DNA of 64,000 nucleotides, taken from assembly GCA_903953565.1 (NCBI GenBank), contig CAJBKE010000015.1, positions 62,001 to 126,000 of the forward strand, in the 5' to 3' direction. The stretch is from an uncultured Verrucomicrobiota bacterium (GTDB taxonomy: Bacteria; Verrucomicrobiota; Verrucomicrobiia; Chthoniobacterales; JACTMZ01). Within the stretch, counting starts at the first letter, position 1. Each line of letters starts with the position of its first letter. Both the position numbers and the translations under genes were made by a program. Positions 1-8,058 of the stretch are shown here, in pieces. The notes beneath the pieces are model-generated. The model was not told where the DNA came from, ran no database searches, and saw only the letters and a program-made list of their open reading frames with translations.

Positions 1-483
1 GAACGCGAACGCTACACCTATCTCGTGGCCGGCAGTGTGGGTGAGTTCTGGTATGACCTTTGTCGGCTCAAACTCGGCGACTATGACACCGGTGCACCCG
101 ATGCCATGAGGTCGCGCGCGCGGCATTACGGTCAGGCCTTGCAACTTGTGAACATCATCCGCGACCGGAACATGGACCAAGCTCTCGGGCGCATTTACCT
201 CCCGTCCGACGACGTGCCGCGCGCTGCGCGGCAGGCGAGGGATTGGCTGGGCGAGGGCGCAGAGTATTGTGCGGCGTTGCGTTCGGGTCGCTTGCGTTAC
301 GCCACGCTCTTGCCGGCTTTGCTCGGTTTCCGGACGCTCAATCTGTGCGCCGCGCAGGAATCCGGAGACCTCACCCCGGTCAAAGTCCCGCGCGCCGAAG
401 TGCGCCGCTCGATGCGGCGCGCCCTCCCGGTTTGGTGGTCGAAAGCATCCGTCACCACCGTGGCCCGCTGCGCCGCGGGCTGA
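1..483 (+). CDS. squalene/phytoene synthase family protein, C-terminal part (5' end outside window)
   Basis: The reading frame is open from base 1, so the gene begins upstream and 160 C-terminal residues are visible. They match the trans-isoprenyl diphosphate synthases that join two prenyl diphosphates head to head (squalene or phytoene synthase). The run VAGSVGEFW, then GQALQLVNIIRD followed by RNMD and GRIYLP, is the conserved second half of the active site. The DxxxD pair in D-RNM-D is the second magnesium-diphosphate binding motif. The product would be a soluble or membrane-associated enzyme feeding hopanoid, squalene or carotenoid synthesis. No other pathway gene lies in the window. Whether squalene or phytoene is made cannot be decided from this fragment. 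The next gene is convergent. Confidence 0.85.
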   Translation, partial: ERERYTYLVAGSVGEFWYDLCRLKLGDYDTGAPDAMRSRARHYGQALQLVNIIRDRNMDQALGRIYLPSDDVPRAARQARDWLGEGAEYCAALRSGRLRYATLLPALLGFRTLNLCAAQESGDLTPVKVPRAEVRRSMRRALPVWWSKASVTTVARCAAG

Positions 484-514
484 GCTGGATCGTGCTCTCC
501 AAGCGCGATGTTCC

Positions 515-1396
515 TCAGAACAGAACCAGGGTCACCGCAACAAGAATCAATGCACACCCGACCGCGCGCACCGCGAGTGTGCCTCGGTCGAAGATGGCAT
601 CGCTGATCCCCCATGTTTTGGCGAAGAGCGCGAGGAGCAGCAGACTCCACAAACCGCGCGAGCCATAGACCACGTTCGCCGCGGTCGCATCGCCGAACAA
701 TCCGATGGCCGAGGCCATGCCCATGGCCTGCAGTCCGAGGAGAACAACGCCGGTAGCCAGCCATTTTCGCGCCCCGGCTTGGACTTCGCGTCGCGGAGCA
801 CGGAGAATATGCGGACGCACCAAAGGAAGGGACAGTGCCGTCACGGTTGCGAACATGACCGGCATGAAAAGCGTGAAGCCCGCGGCGGGCGCACCGATCT
901 GCACCACGATGTCCGCCGCGGCGAAACTCAGCGCGGCCATCAAGGCCCAAGCCAGCGTGGGCAGCGGGCGCGAAGCGGGACGCGACGGTCCGCGGTGCAG
1001 CAGGACCATGCCGGCCATGGTCAAAACAACCGCCAGCCACAAATCGGGATCGGGACGGCTGCCGGGAACGAGCAAGCTGAGCAACGCCACGAACACAACC
1101 TTGGCGGCGAGTGCGGGCGTGGCGATGGACACATCGCCGCTTTGCAGCGAACGGAAGGTTCCCACTTGGCCGAGGAAAAAGAGGAAGCCCGACAACAAGG
1201 CGAGCGGGGCACTCCCGAGATTCCATCCGGACGATCCCGCGAACAGCAGCGGTGCGAACAAGAGGCCGAGCATCAGGTTGCTGTAGAAAAGCACCGCCCA
1301 TGTGGTGATCCCGCGTCCGAGCGCGATCTTCAGACAGAGGGCGGCTATGGCGTAAACCACCGCCGCAGCGAGGGGCAACAAAAGGTAGGGCTGCAA
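515..1396 (-). CDS. DMT-superfamily (EamA-like) inner-membrane transporter
   Basis: This 293-residue protein is almost wholly hydrophobic, with about ten predicted transmembrane helices, which is the usual size and topology of drug/metabolite (EamA) permeases. It begins MQPYLLLPLAAAVVYAIAAL and shows the internal duplication feel of the family: two halves of about 140 residues separated by a short basic loop near residues 138-147 (GPSRPASRPL). The substrate cannot be predicted. It stands alone on the minus strand: the synthase gene converges on its 3' end and the porin gene diverges from its 5' end. No terminator with a T-run is visible in the 31-bp gap to the upstream convergent gene. Confidence 0.75.
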   Translation of the reverse strand: MQPYLLLPLAAAVVYAIAALCLKIALGRGITTWAVLFYSNLMLGLLFAPLLFAGSSGWNLGSAPLALLSGFLFFLGQVGTFRSLQSGDVSIATPALAAKVVFVALLSLLVPGSRPDPDLWLAVVLTMAGMVLLHRGPSRPASRPLPTLAWALMAALSFAAADIVVQIGAPAAGFTLFMPVMFATVTALSLPLVRPHILRAPRREVQAGARKWLATGVVLLGLQAMGMASAIGLFGDATAANVVYGSRGLWSLLLLALFAKTWGISDAIFDRGTLAVRAVGCALILVAVTLVLF

Positions 1397-1509
1397 AGTT
1401 CTCCGACTCTAGTCCCTTCCACTACGGTCGGCGAGCCCGAGCGAGCGGCCGTGGCTCCGATAATGCTTCACTTCATGCGCTGGCTTTGCAGACTGCTGCG
1501 CTCTTTTCG

Positions 1510-2784
1510 ATGATTCGTGCCCGTGTTTCCATCGTCGTCTTTCTCGCTTTGCTCGTGACCTCCGGCGCGGCGGAGCAGGAGGGCGCCGCCTTCGGGAAAT
1601 GGTGGAATTCGCAAACGGTGACCGGCGAACTGGGCGGCTTGCGTCCGGCGATGGCGGATCATGGGCTCTCTCTCGACGGTCGCTGGCGCGGAATTTATTA
1701 CGGCATCCTCTCGAGCGAGAATGGCTCGGGCAACGCCTTCCCGCAGGAGGTCGTTTTCAAAGGACGGCTCGACTTGGCCAAGGCGACAAAGTTCGGGGGA
1801 CTGCGCGGCCTCGGCGCCTTCGGCGAGGTGCGCTGGCGTGATCCGGCCTATGCCGCGAATCCGAACAACATCGTCGATGGCGACGGCTTCTTCAATCCGT
1901 CCCGCTATTCCGGCGGCGTCGGTTGGCGTTTGATGACCGCCGGTCTGGATTACATCGTGCCGGATATGTTCGGACGCGATGACGCGCTCGTGCTCCGCGG
2001 GGGATGGCTGCAACCGCAGCAGGAATTTATCGACCAACCGATGGCGCGCCTCTTCGCCAACAATCCGGTGGCCAGTGCCGACGGCCTCGGCGGCAATGTT
2101 CCCTTCTCTTCGAGCTTCTCGAGTTGGGGTGGAACAATCGGGATCAAGCCGGTCGACTGGCACTACACCAAGATGGGTTTGTTCATGTCGTTCCCGAATC
2201 CGACCGACCCGAACAACAACGGCCTGATGTTTCGCGGCGATTCCGATCCCGCGCAGAACGGATTGTTTTTCCTCGGCGAAACGGGAGTGTTGCCCGAGCT
2301 CGGACCGGACAAGCTCGGGGGAAAATACGCTTTCGGTGGTTACTACTACGGCGAAGAAAACGACGAATTCGGCAGCAGCAAGTTCGGGTTTTACTGGCAG
2401 GGCGATCAGATGGTGTGGCGCGAATCGGGCGAGCAGGGCCTGAGCGTGTTCAGTCTCTGGGTCTTTGCGCCGAAGTATAACAACGACTTTTCTTTCTACG
2501 CCCACGGTGGTCTCGTTTACCAGGGAGCGATCCCCACGCGCGACGAAGACCAACTGATGGCCGTCGCGGCCGTCGGACAATACAGCTACTATGACTTGGT
2601 CGAAGCGCGCGCGGCGGGCGAACCCGAACCGAATCAGACCGTGCTGATCGAAACCGGCTACCGTTTCAAATTGAACGGCTGGTCTTTCGTCCAACCATTC
2701 GCGCAATACATTGTGCAACCCGATGGCACCACCGCGGTGGCCAACGCCGCCATTCTCGGACTTTTCTTCGGCGTCGACTTCTGA
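1510..2784 (+). CDS. OprB-family outer-membrane porin (paralogue 1)
   Basis: The product is 424 residues. The ATG at 1510 is chosen over an in-frame one 24 bp upstream because MIRARVSIVVFLALLVTSGAAE is a good signal peptide. The mature protein has the alternating aromatic/polar pattern of a beta-barrel and OprB landmarks: GLSLDGRWRGIYYG near the start, GGWLQPQQEFIDQPMARLF mid-protein, GLGGNVPFSSSFSSWGG, and a C-terminal strand ending in GVDF. OprB porins are 16-stranded channels for sugars or other small solutes. The second paralogue at 9570-11036 shares the same landmarks. No sugar-utilisation genes are adjacent, so the substrate is unknown. proC follows 62 bp downstream. Confidence 0.85.
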   Translation: MIRARVSIVVFLALLVTSGAAEQEGAAFGKWWNSQTVTGELGGLRPAMADHGLSLDGRWRGIYYGILSSENGSGNAFPQEVVFKGRLDLAKATKFGGLRGLGAFGEVRWRDPAYAANPNNIVDGDGFFNPSRYSGGVGWRLMTAGLDYIVPDMFGRDDALVLRGGWLQPQQEFIDQPMARLFANNPVASADGLGGNVPFSSSFSSWGGTIGIKPVDWHYTKMGLFMSFPNPTDPNNNGLMFRGDSDPAQNGLFFLGETGVLPELGPDKLGGKYAFGGYYYGEENDEFGSSKFGFYWQGDQMVWRESGEQGLSVFSLWVFAPKYNNDFSFYAHGGLVYQGAIPTRDEDQLMAVAAVGQYSYYDLVEARAAGEPEPNQTVLIETGYRFKLNGWSFVQPFAQYIVQPDGTTAVANAAILGLFFGVDF

Positions 2785-2846
2785 GGCTTCCGTGCCGCGC
2801 GTGCTTTCCGCTTGCCCGGCGCGCGGGCGGTCTTACGCTTGTTCTT

Positions 2847-3659
2847 ATGAAAATTGGTTTCATCGGTTGCGGAAAAATGGGCTCTGCCCTGATCCAAGGT
2901 GTCCTCGCGGCCAAAGTCAGCGAACCTTCCGAAGTGATTGTGCACGACCGCCTTTCCGAGGCGGCGGAAATGCTTGGCACCGAGAGCGGGATCCGCGTGG
3001 CGCGCGGCAACCGTGAAGTGGCGGCCGCATCGGATGTCGTCCTGCTCTGCGTCAAACCGGAGGATGCCTTGGCCGCCTTGCGCGAAGCCGCACCCGATCT
3101 CGCGGGCAAGCTGCTCGTCTCCATCGTGGCCGGTATCACCATCGAGTCGCTGCAGGAGGCGGCCGGAGCAAAGTGCCACGTGGTGCGCGTCATGCCCAAC
3201 ACCGCCGCCCTCGTGCAAAAGGGCGCCTCGGCCTATGCCACCGGCGATGGCGTGACGGACAAAGACATCGCCGCCGTGCAGGAAATTTTCACCTCGGTCG
3301 GCCAGGCGTTCCATGTGAAGGAGTCGCTGCTTGATGCCGTCACCGGTCTCAGCGGCAGTGGACCCGCTTACGTTTATCTTTTCATCGAGGCGATGTCCGA
3401 CGGCGGCGTGCGCATGGGTTTGCCCCGTGATCTCGCGACCAAACTCGCCGTGCAAACCGTGGCGGGTGCCGCGGGCATGGTGTCCGAAACCGTCATGCAC
3501 CCCGCCCTGCTGCGCGAAATGGTGACCAGTCCCGGTGGCACGACCATCGCGGGTCTGGCCGAGTTGGAGCGCGCCGGTTTGCGTTCCGCCGTGATGGACG
3601 CGGTGCGCGCGGCCACCTTGCGTGCGCGCGAACTGGGCGGTGGCGATGCGCAGGACTGA
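2847..3659 (+). CDS. proC: pyrroline-5-carboxylate reductase
   Basis: This 270-residue enzyme performs the last step of proline synthesis, NAD(P)H-dependent reduction of 1-pyrroline-5-carboxylate, in the cytoplasm. It opens with a Rossmann glycine motif (MKIGFIGCGKMGSALIQG). It carries VRVMPNTAALVQKGASAY in the middle and the family signature around residues 170-190 (TGLSGSGPAYVYLFIEAMSDGG), followed by SPGGTTIAGLAELE at the C-terminus. The length matches the family (about 265-280). Its stop codon overlaps the start of the following TPR gene by 14 bp, suggesting cotranscription. Confidence 0.95.
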   Translation: MKIGFIGCGKMGSALIQGVLAAKVSEPSEVIVHDRLSEAAEMLGTESGIRVARGNREVAAASDVVLLCVKPEDALAALREAAPDLAGKLLVSIVAGITIESLQEAAGAKCHVVRVMPNTAALVQKGASAYATGDGVTDKDIAAVQEIFTSVGQAFHVKESLLDAVTGLSGSGPAYVYLFIEAMSDGGVRMGLPRDLATKLAVQTVAGAAGMVSETVMHPALLREMVTSPGGTTIAGLAELERAGLRSAVMDAVRAATLRARELGGGDAQD

Positions 3660-4398
3660 GCTTTCGCTGCTCGTCGCCCTTGTCGCGCCTTTCGCCGGTC
3701 TGCGCGCGGAGCAGGGGACGAACGAAGATGCCCGGCTGCCTTACCGCGGCTCGGTTGGTCCCGTCCGCGAGGTGGAAGCACCGCCCGCCATCCCGGCGCC
3801 CGTGCCGGTCAAAGTTCCGGACGAAGCCAAGCCGCCGGTGCAAACCGCGATCGTCGAAAAAATCGGCGGGGAAGGAGTCGAGGCGTTCCAGTCCGGCAAT
3901 TTCGAGGGCGCGCGCGAGGCCTATTTGCGCGTGCTGAAAATCGAGCCCGACAACCTTCCCGCTCTCGTTAATCTCGGCGCCACGGAATATCGGTTGGGCA
4001 ATTCGTCTGAGGCCGAGGGCTACCTGCGCCGCTCTTTGCAGATCAAGCCCGACAATCCGACGGCGTGGTTGAATCTCGGCATCCTTTACCTTGAGCGCGG
4101 CGAACCGATGCGCTCGTTGGCTGCCATCGCGCAGGCCGTTGTGCATGCACCCGATGATCCGGTGGCCCGCAATTACCTCGGCGTCGCGGCCGGACGCAAT
4201 CGCTGGTTCGATGCCGCCGAGGCCGAGCTGCGCCGCGCCATCGAACTCCAACCCGACTACGCCGACGCGCATTTCAATCTCGCTGTCTTCTGCCTCGAGC
4301 GCAATCCGCCCGCCGTCGAACTGGCGCGGCGCCATTACCAGAAAGCGCGCGACCTTGGCGCCGCCCCAGATCCCCTGATCGAGAAAGCCCTGCGTTAG
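3646..4398 (+). CDS. secreted or periplasmic TPR-repeat protein
   Basis: The start at 3646 is preferred to an in-frame one 24 bp upstream because MRRTELSLLVALVAPFAGLRAEQ reads as a signal peptide. This gives 250 residues and a 14-bp overlap with proC. A proline/valine-rich linker (residues ~45-65) is followed by at least four tetratricopeptide repeats between about residues 75 and 240, for example FEGAREAYLRVLKIEPDNLPALVNLG and the SEAEGYLRRSLQIKPDN repeat. TPRs are protein-protein interaction scaffolds, and no catalytic motif is seen. The partner is unknown, but the next gene acts on the cell wall, so a periplasmic role is plausible. Confidence 0.75.
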   Translation: MRRTELSLLVALVAPFAGLRAEQGTNEDARLPYRGSVGPVREVEAPPAIPAPVPVKVPDEAKPPVQTAIVEKIGGEGVEAFQSGNFEGAREAYLRVLKIEPDNLPALVNLGATEYRLGNSSEAEGYLRRSLQIKPDNPTAWLNLGILYLERGEPMRSLAAIAQAVVHAPDDPVARNYLGVAAGRNRWFDAAEAELRRAIELQPDYADAHFNLAVFCLERNPPAVELARRHYQKARDLGAAPDPLIEKALR

Positions 4399-4479
4399 CC
4401 GGCATATTGCACGGTGCGGAATGTCGGCCCGGGTCCCCGGTTGATTTGGGGTTTGAAAACAGGCATGTTAGCGGGTCGT

Positions 4480-5274
4480 ATGCGCGCCCTTCTGGTCCTC
4501 ACCATCGCCTGCCTTTGCGGTTGGCCGCTGCGCGCCGCCACGACTCTGCCCGAAGTTCACGGGGAAGCCTTCATCGTGGTCGACGTCCATACGGGACGCG
4601 TCCTCGGCCATCGCAACTCGCGGGCACCGCGTGCCGTGGCCAGCACGCAGAAACTTCTCACCGCGCTGATTATCGCCGAAAGCGGAAACCTCTGGGAAAC
4701 CGTGACCATCCGTCCGGAGGATACGACCGCGGCGCCGACCAAACTTTATCTCAAGCCCGGCCAGACCTATTCGCGCTTCGAGTTGCTCCAGGCCCTGCTC
4801 ATCAAGAGCCCCAACGATGTTGCCCTCGCTCTCGCCCGCGACAATGCCGGCAGTTACGAGGCCTTCGCCCGCAAGATGAACAGCCGTGCCCGCGACATGG
4901 GTGCGCGTTCGTCGCGCTTCATCAATCCCAACGGACTTCCCGCCGATGGGCAATTTTCCACTGCTCGCGATATGGCCATCATTGCCCGTAATGCCTACTC
5001 GAACCCGATCGTCCGCCGGATCGTGGCCACCCCGCGCGCCGAATTCCACTACGCCGACGGTCGCGTCCGCCAGTTGGTCAACACCAACCGCATCCTGCAC
5101 CAAGTCCCGTGGTGCACCGGCATGAAGACCGGTTTTACCAACGCGGCCGGGCATTGTCTTGTGTCGAGCGGACAAAGCAACGGACGCAACATCATTGCTG
5201 TCATACTCGGAAGCAACAAAGCAAACGTCTTCAGCGATTCCCGGCGGTTGCTCGAATGGGGGTTGCGGCTTTGA
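4480..5274 (+). CDS. D-alanyl-D-alanine carboxypeptidase (penicillin-binding protein, S11 family)
   Basis: This periplasmic serine peptidase trims the terminal D-Ala of peptidoglycan pentapeptides. All three active-site motifs are present: SxxK as STQK (ASTQKLLTALI), SxN as SPN (IKSPNDVALALARDN), and KTG as MKTGFTNAAGHCLV. The ATG at 4480 gives the signal peptide MRALLVLTIACLCGWPLRA; in-frame starts at 4414 and 4465 are less likely. At 264 residues it is short, ending soon after the KTG domain. It therefore lacks the C-terminal beta domain and membrane anchor of E. coli DacA, as in many minimal S11 enzymes. It overlaps the downstream helicase start by 19 bp. Confidence 0.88.
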   Translation: MRALLVLTIACLCGWPLRAATTLPEVHGEAFIVVDVHTGRVLGHRNSRAPRAVASTQKLLTALIIAESGNLWETVTIRPEDTTAAPTKLYLKPGQTYSRFELLQALLIKSPNDVALALARDNAGSYEAFARKMNSRARDMGARSSRFINPNGLPADGQFSTARDMAIIARNAYSNPIVRRIVATPRAEFHYADGRVRQLVNTNRILHQVPWCTGMKTGFTNAAGHCLVSSGQSNGRNIIAVILGSNKANVFSDSRRLLEWGLRL

Positions 5275-7289
5275 ATACGAATGTCCCTCCGTCCGGCGGC
5301 ACACGCATCGACTACGCGGCCGAGTTGAACGAGCAGCAACTCGGAGCCGTCACCTCGCCGGGCGGTGCCGCGTTGGTCATCGCCGGCGCCGGCAGCGGCA
5401 AGACGCGCACGCTCACTTACCGCGTTGCCTGGTTGCTCGAGCACGGGGTCAAGCCCTGGCAAATCCTCCTTCTTACCTTCACCAACAAAGCGTCCCGCGA
5501 AATGACCGGACGCGTTTCCGAATTGCTCGGACCCGATGCCGAGGGCATCTGGGGCGGCACCTTCCACTCCATCGGCAACCGCATCCTGCGCCGTCACGCG
5601 GATGTTATCGGATTCAAGCCCGGCTTCAGCATTCTCGACCGAGAGGATCAGTCCGATCTTTTGAAGAGCGTGGTCAACGACACCGGTGTGCCGCGCGACA
5701 AACGTTTTCCCAAACCCGATGTGCTCGCCGAGTTGTTCTCGCTCTCGTCGAACACCGGCGACCCGCTCGATGTCCTCGTGCATGATCGCTTCGGTTACTT
5801 CGACGGCATGGCCGACGCCATCGCATCCGTCCGCGCCGCCTACGAACGCCGCAAGGTCTCGGCCAACGCCATGGATTTCGACGACCTTCTCATCCGCACC
5901 AACCAATTGCTGCGCGATCATCCGGAGGTCGGCGATCACTACCGCAACCAGTTCCACCATGTGCTCGTCGACGAGTATCAGGACACCAACCTCGTCCAAG
6001 CCGACCTTGTCGATCTGCTCGGCTCCCAGCACGGCAACATCATGGTGGTGGGCGACGATGCCCAATCGATCTACTCGTGGCGCGGCGCGAATTTCGAAAA
6101 CATCCTCAAGTTCCCCGAGCGCTACGCCGGCGCGCAGACCTACCGCATCGAGACCAACTACCGCAGCGTGCCCGGAATCCTCGATGTGGCCAATGCCGCC
6201 ATCCGGGGCAATGTCCGCCAGTTCGAGAAAAACCTGCGCGCCTGGCGCAAGGCGGGCGGACGACCCGCGCTCGTCGAACTCCCGACCAACAACGACCAGG
6301 CCTCCTACGTCGCGCAGCAGATCCTCGAACTCAACCGCCAAGGCCTCGAATTCCGTGAGATGGCTGTGCTTTACCGTGCGCATTTCCACTCGATGGAAAT
6401 CCAGCTCGAATTGACCCGCCGCGGTATTCCCTTCGAAGTGACCAGCGGGCTGCGCTTCTTCGAGCAGGCCCACGTGAAGGACGTCGCCGCGTTTCTCAAA
6501 TTCGCGCTCAACCCGAGCGACGAAACCGCTTTCCGCCGCATGGTCCGATTGCTCCCCGGGGTCGGGGAGAAAACGGCCGACAGTCTTTGGTCCGTGGTCA
6601 AAGCCGGCGCCGAATCCGCCGCACCCTTCGGCGAAGTCCTGCGCATGGCCAAACCGCCGGCCCGCGCGGCAAAAGTCTGGGAGCAACTGGCCGCCACGCT
6701 CGACGAGATTGCTCCCGAGCGGAAACCCATCGCTCCCGATCTCGCCATCGAGACGGTGATGGAAGCCGTCTACGAGGACTACATGAAAGCCGAGTTCGCC
6801 AACTTCGAGAACCGGCGCGAGGATCTCCGCACGCTCGGCGGCTACGCTCGGCAATTTTCCTCGCTCGAGGAGTTCCTCGCCCAGATTGCGTTGCTAACCA
6901 ATGTCGACGGCGCCGGCGCGCGCGACGATACCGACACCGACCGCGTGGTGCTCTCCTCCGTTCACCAGGCCAAGGGCCTTGAGTGGCGCGCGGTCTTCGT
7001 CATCTGGTTGACCGAGGGAATGTTTCCCGGTTCGCGTTCGCTGGAAAAACCCGACTCGCTCGAGGAAGAGAGGCGGCTTTTCTATGTCGCCATTACGCGC
7101 GGACGCGACCACTTGCATCTTTGCTATCCGCTCATCCGTCTCAACAGCGGCTATGGCGAACCCTTCCAACGCCGCTCGCGCTTCCTCGCTGAAATTCCCG
7201 CCCATCTGATGGACAAGCCCGGCGCCGACGAAGCCCCGCGCGAAAGCAAGCCCACCAAAAAATCCACCGGCCGCGATTGGTGGTATTGA
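5256..7289 (+). CDS. UvrD/PcrA-type superfamily 1 DNA helicase
   Basis: This is an ATP-dependent 3'-5' helicase of 677 residues when started at the ATG at 5256. Motifs appear in order: Q-motif LNEQQLGAVTS; Walker A GAGSGKT (residues ~44-50); LTFTNKASREM; motif II VDEYQDTN; motif III GDDAQSIYSWRGA; motif IV ETNYRS; motif V SVHQAKGLEW; and motif VI RRLFYVAITRGRDHL. The protein is somewhat shorter than E. coli UvrD (720) and ends in a short basic tail (KPTKKSTGRDWWY). Its expected roles are nucleotide excision or mismatch repair and clearing of DNA of bound proteins. The first ~50 codons of a longer in-frame extension overlap dacA and look out of frame, so they are excluded. Confidence 0.92.
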   Translation: MGVAALNTNVPPSGGTRIDYAAELNEQQLGAVTSPGGAALVIAGAGSGKTRTLTYRVAWLLEHGVKPWQILLLTFTNKASREMTGRVSELLGPDAEGIWGGTFHSIGNRILRRHADVIGFKPGFSILDREDQSDLLKSVVNDTGVPRDKRFPKPDVLAELFSLSSNTGDPLDVLVHDRFGYFDGMADAIASVRAAYERRKVSANAMDFDDLLIRTNQLLRDHPEVGDHYRNQFHHVLVDEYQDTNLVQADLVDLLGSQHGNIMVVGDDAQSIYSWRGANFENILKFPERYAGAQTYRIETNYRSVPGILDVANAAIRGNVRQFEKNLRAWRKAGGRPALVELPTNNDQASYVAQQILELNRQGLEFREMAVLYRAHFHSMEIQLELTRRGIPFEVTSGLRFFEQAHVKDVAAFLKFALNPSDETAFRRMVRLLPGVGEKTADSLWSVVKAGAESAAPFGEVLRMAKPPARAAKVWEQLAATLDEIAPERKPIAPDLAIETVMEAVYEDYMKAEFANFENRREDLRTLGGYARQFSSLEEFLAQIALLTNVDGAGARDDTDTDRVVLSSVHQAKGLEWRAVFVIWLTEGMFPGSRSLEKPDSLEEERRLFYVAITRGRDHLHLCYPLIRLNSGYGEPFQRRSRFLAEIPAHLMDKPGADEAPRESKPTKKSTGRDWWY

Positions 7290-7557
7290 CGTTGTCCACG
7301 CCGACAACGTTGTGGCGGGTGGTGGGATCCAACTGATGAGTCATACCGGTTCCCAAAGGCTTTTAGAATTTTCCGTAGGGTGGATCGCGATGTCCCCATC
7401 GCGATTTCCCGACTGAACTATCGCGCCGGGACGGCGCGATCCACCTTTTCAGACGTCCAGAACCTTTTTGTGGTTGGTGTTACTCGCTCTTCGTTTGTCA
7501 CGGAAGTTTAACAATTGAGCAGTTGGCGAAAGGTGCGACGCGGTGTTTCTTGACGTC
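7290..7557. other. intergenic region holding a palindromic repeat
   Basis: About 270 bp lie between the helicase gene and a small ORF. Besides the nested palindrome at 7378-7445, I see no convincing gene. The flanking sequence is relatively AT-rich around 7450-7530. A TTGACG hexamer at 7550-7555 resembles a -35 box but has no clear -10 partner. Confidence 0.5.
7378..7445. repeat. nested palindromic repeat, family A, copy 1
   Basis: The element begins GGTGGATCGCG and ends CGCGATCCACC, so its ends are inverted repeats. Inside are two hairpins: TCGCGATG-TCCC-CATCGCGA, and ATCGCGCC-GGGAC-GGCGCGAT. A linker reading about ACTGAACT separates them. Five further copies are at 12201, 32221, 42201, 46210 and 51992. 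This copy sits 88 bp after the helicase stop. The design, two hairpins inside a terminal inverted repeat, resembles REP/BIME elements. Confidence 0.85.
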
Positions 7558-7716
7558 ATGCGCAAAGCACCTCCTTGGTTGGAGAAGTTGATGGATGCTT
7601 CCGTCTCTCCCTTTGCGCCAGTCGCACGAAAAGAAAGGGACGCATCTGCTCGACTTGCTGACGCCCATCGACTTTCCGCGGATCTCCTCCGCGGCCAGGA
7701 AAATCTGCCCCTATGA
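7558..7716 (+). CDS. possible small protein of 52 residues, unknown function
   Basis: An ATG at 7558 opens a 52-codon frame (MRKAPPWLEKLMDASVSPF...) ending at 7716. It is mildly basic and amphipathic, has no transmembrane segment, and I do not recognise it. Its stop codon overlaps an ATG at 7713 (ATGA) that is in frame with the small membrane peptide at 7776, so the two could be translationally coupled. No strong Shine-Dalgarno precedes it. It could equally be non-coding leader sequence for the downstream peptide. Confidence 0.35.
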   Translation: MRKAPPWLEKLMDASVSPFAPVARKERDASARLADAHRLSADLLRGQENLPL

Positions 7717-7775
7717 CGCCGCTCGCCGTATCTTTCCGTTCACCCCGGAACAAACCAACCGAAGGAGGTGAACCC

Positions 7776-7856
7776 ATGATGATTGCCACCATATTGATCG
7801 GCGCCGCGAGCCTCGCGGCCATGGTTGCCGGTTACGTTGTGATGATCAGAGATTGA
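7776..7856 (+). CDS. small single-span membrane peptide, 26 residues
   Basis: The frame encodes a 26-residue peptide that starts MMIATILIGAASLAAM and ends in VVMIRD, which is one hydrophobic helix with a charged C-terminus. A near-perfect Shine-Dalgarno (AAGGAGGTGA, 7762-7771) sits five bases before the ATG. A strong intrinsic terminator follows 48 bp after the stop. This arrangement is hard to explain other than by translation. An in-frame ATG at 7713 would add 21 residues but is far from the ribosome site. Size and topology recall small regulatory subunits such as KdpF, but there is no kdp operon here. The function is unknown. Confidence 0.6.
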   Translation: MMIATILIGAASLAAMVAGYVVMIRD

Positions 7857-7903
7857 CCGCTCGGTGGTGCTGTAACCGAAGCGCCACGGAATGGTCGGTT
7901 TCG

Positions 7904-7935
7904 GAAGGGCGGGAGCAATCCCGCCCTTCTTTTTT
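7904..7935 (+). terminator. intrinsic terminator after the small membrane peptide
   Basis: A perfect 11-bp stem (GAAGGGCGGGA / TCCCGCCCTTC) with a GCAA tetraloop is followed at once by six T residues (7930-7935). This is a textbook rho-independent terminator. It ends whatever transcript covers 7558-7856. Confidence 0.9.
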
Positions 7936-8024
7936 GGAGAGCAGAAGAATGGAATCACGCAGCGTCGCGGTGCTTGTCGTATCGGCATCCCGCCGATGTG
8001 ACGCAAATGTCACCATCCGGCACT

Positions 8025-8054
8025 TGTCGCGGTCCGCGGATTCGCTGTTATACA
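8025..8054 (+). promoter_or_regulatory. possible sigma-70 promoter of the phosphate transporter gene
   Basis: TTGTCG near 8025-8030 and TATACA at 8049-8054 are separated by about 18 bp. The predicted transcription start would fall at or next to the GTG start codon at 8059, so the message would be leaderless or nearly so. The call is speculative and based only on hexamer similarity. Confidence 0.25.
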
Positions 8055-8058
8055 CTGC

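Noticed and set aside
5049-6854. A 601-codon open frame antisense to the helicase gene
   Set aside because: It is a by-product of high GC and codon bias in the helicase gene, which has all superfamily 1 motifs. The antisense translation has no domain and an implausible composition.
7378-7445. Family A repeats as intrinsic terminators
   Set aside because: They lie at gene ends but have no T-run, occur in both orientations, and share linker sequence, which fits repeat elements better than terminators.
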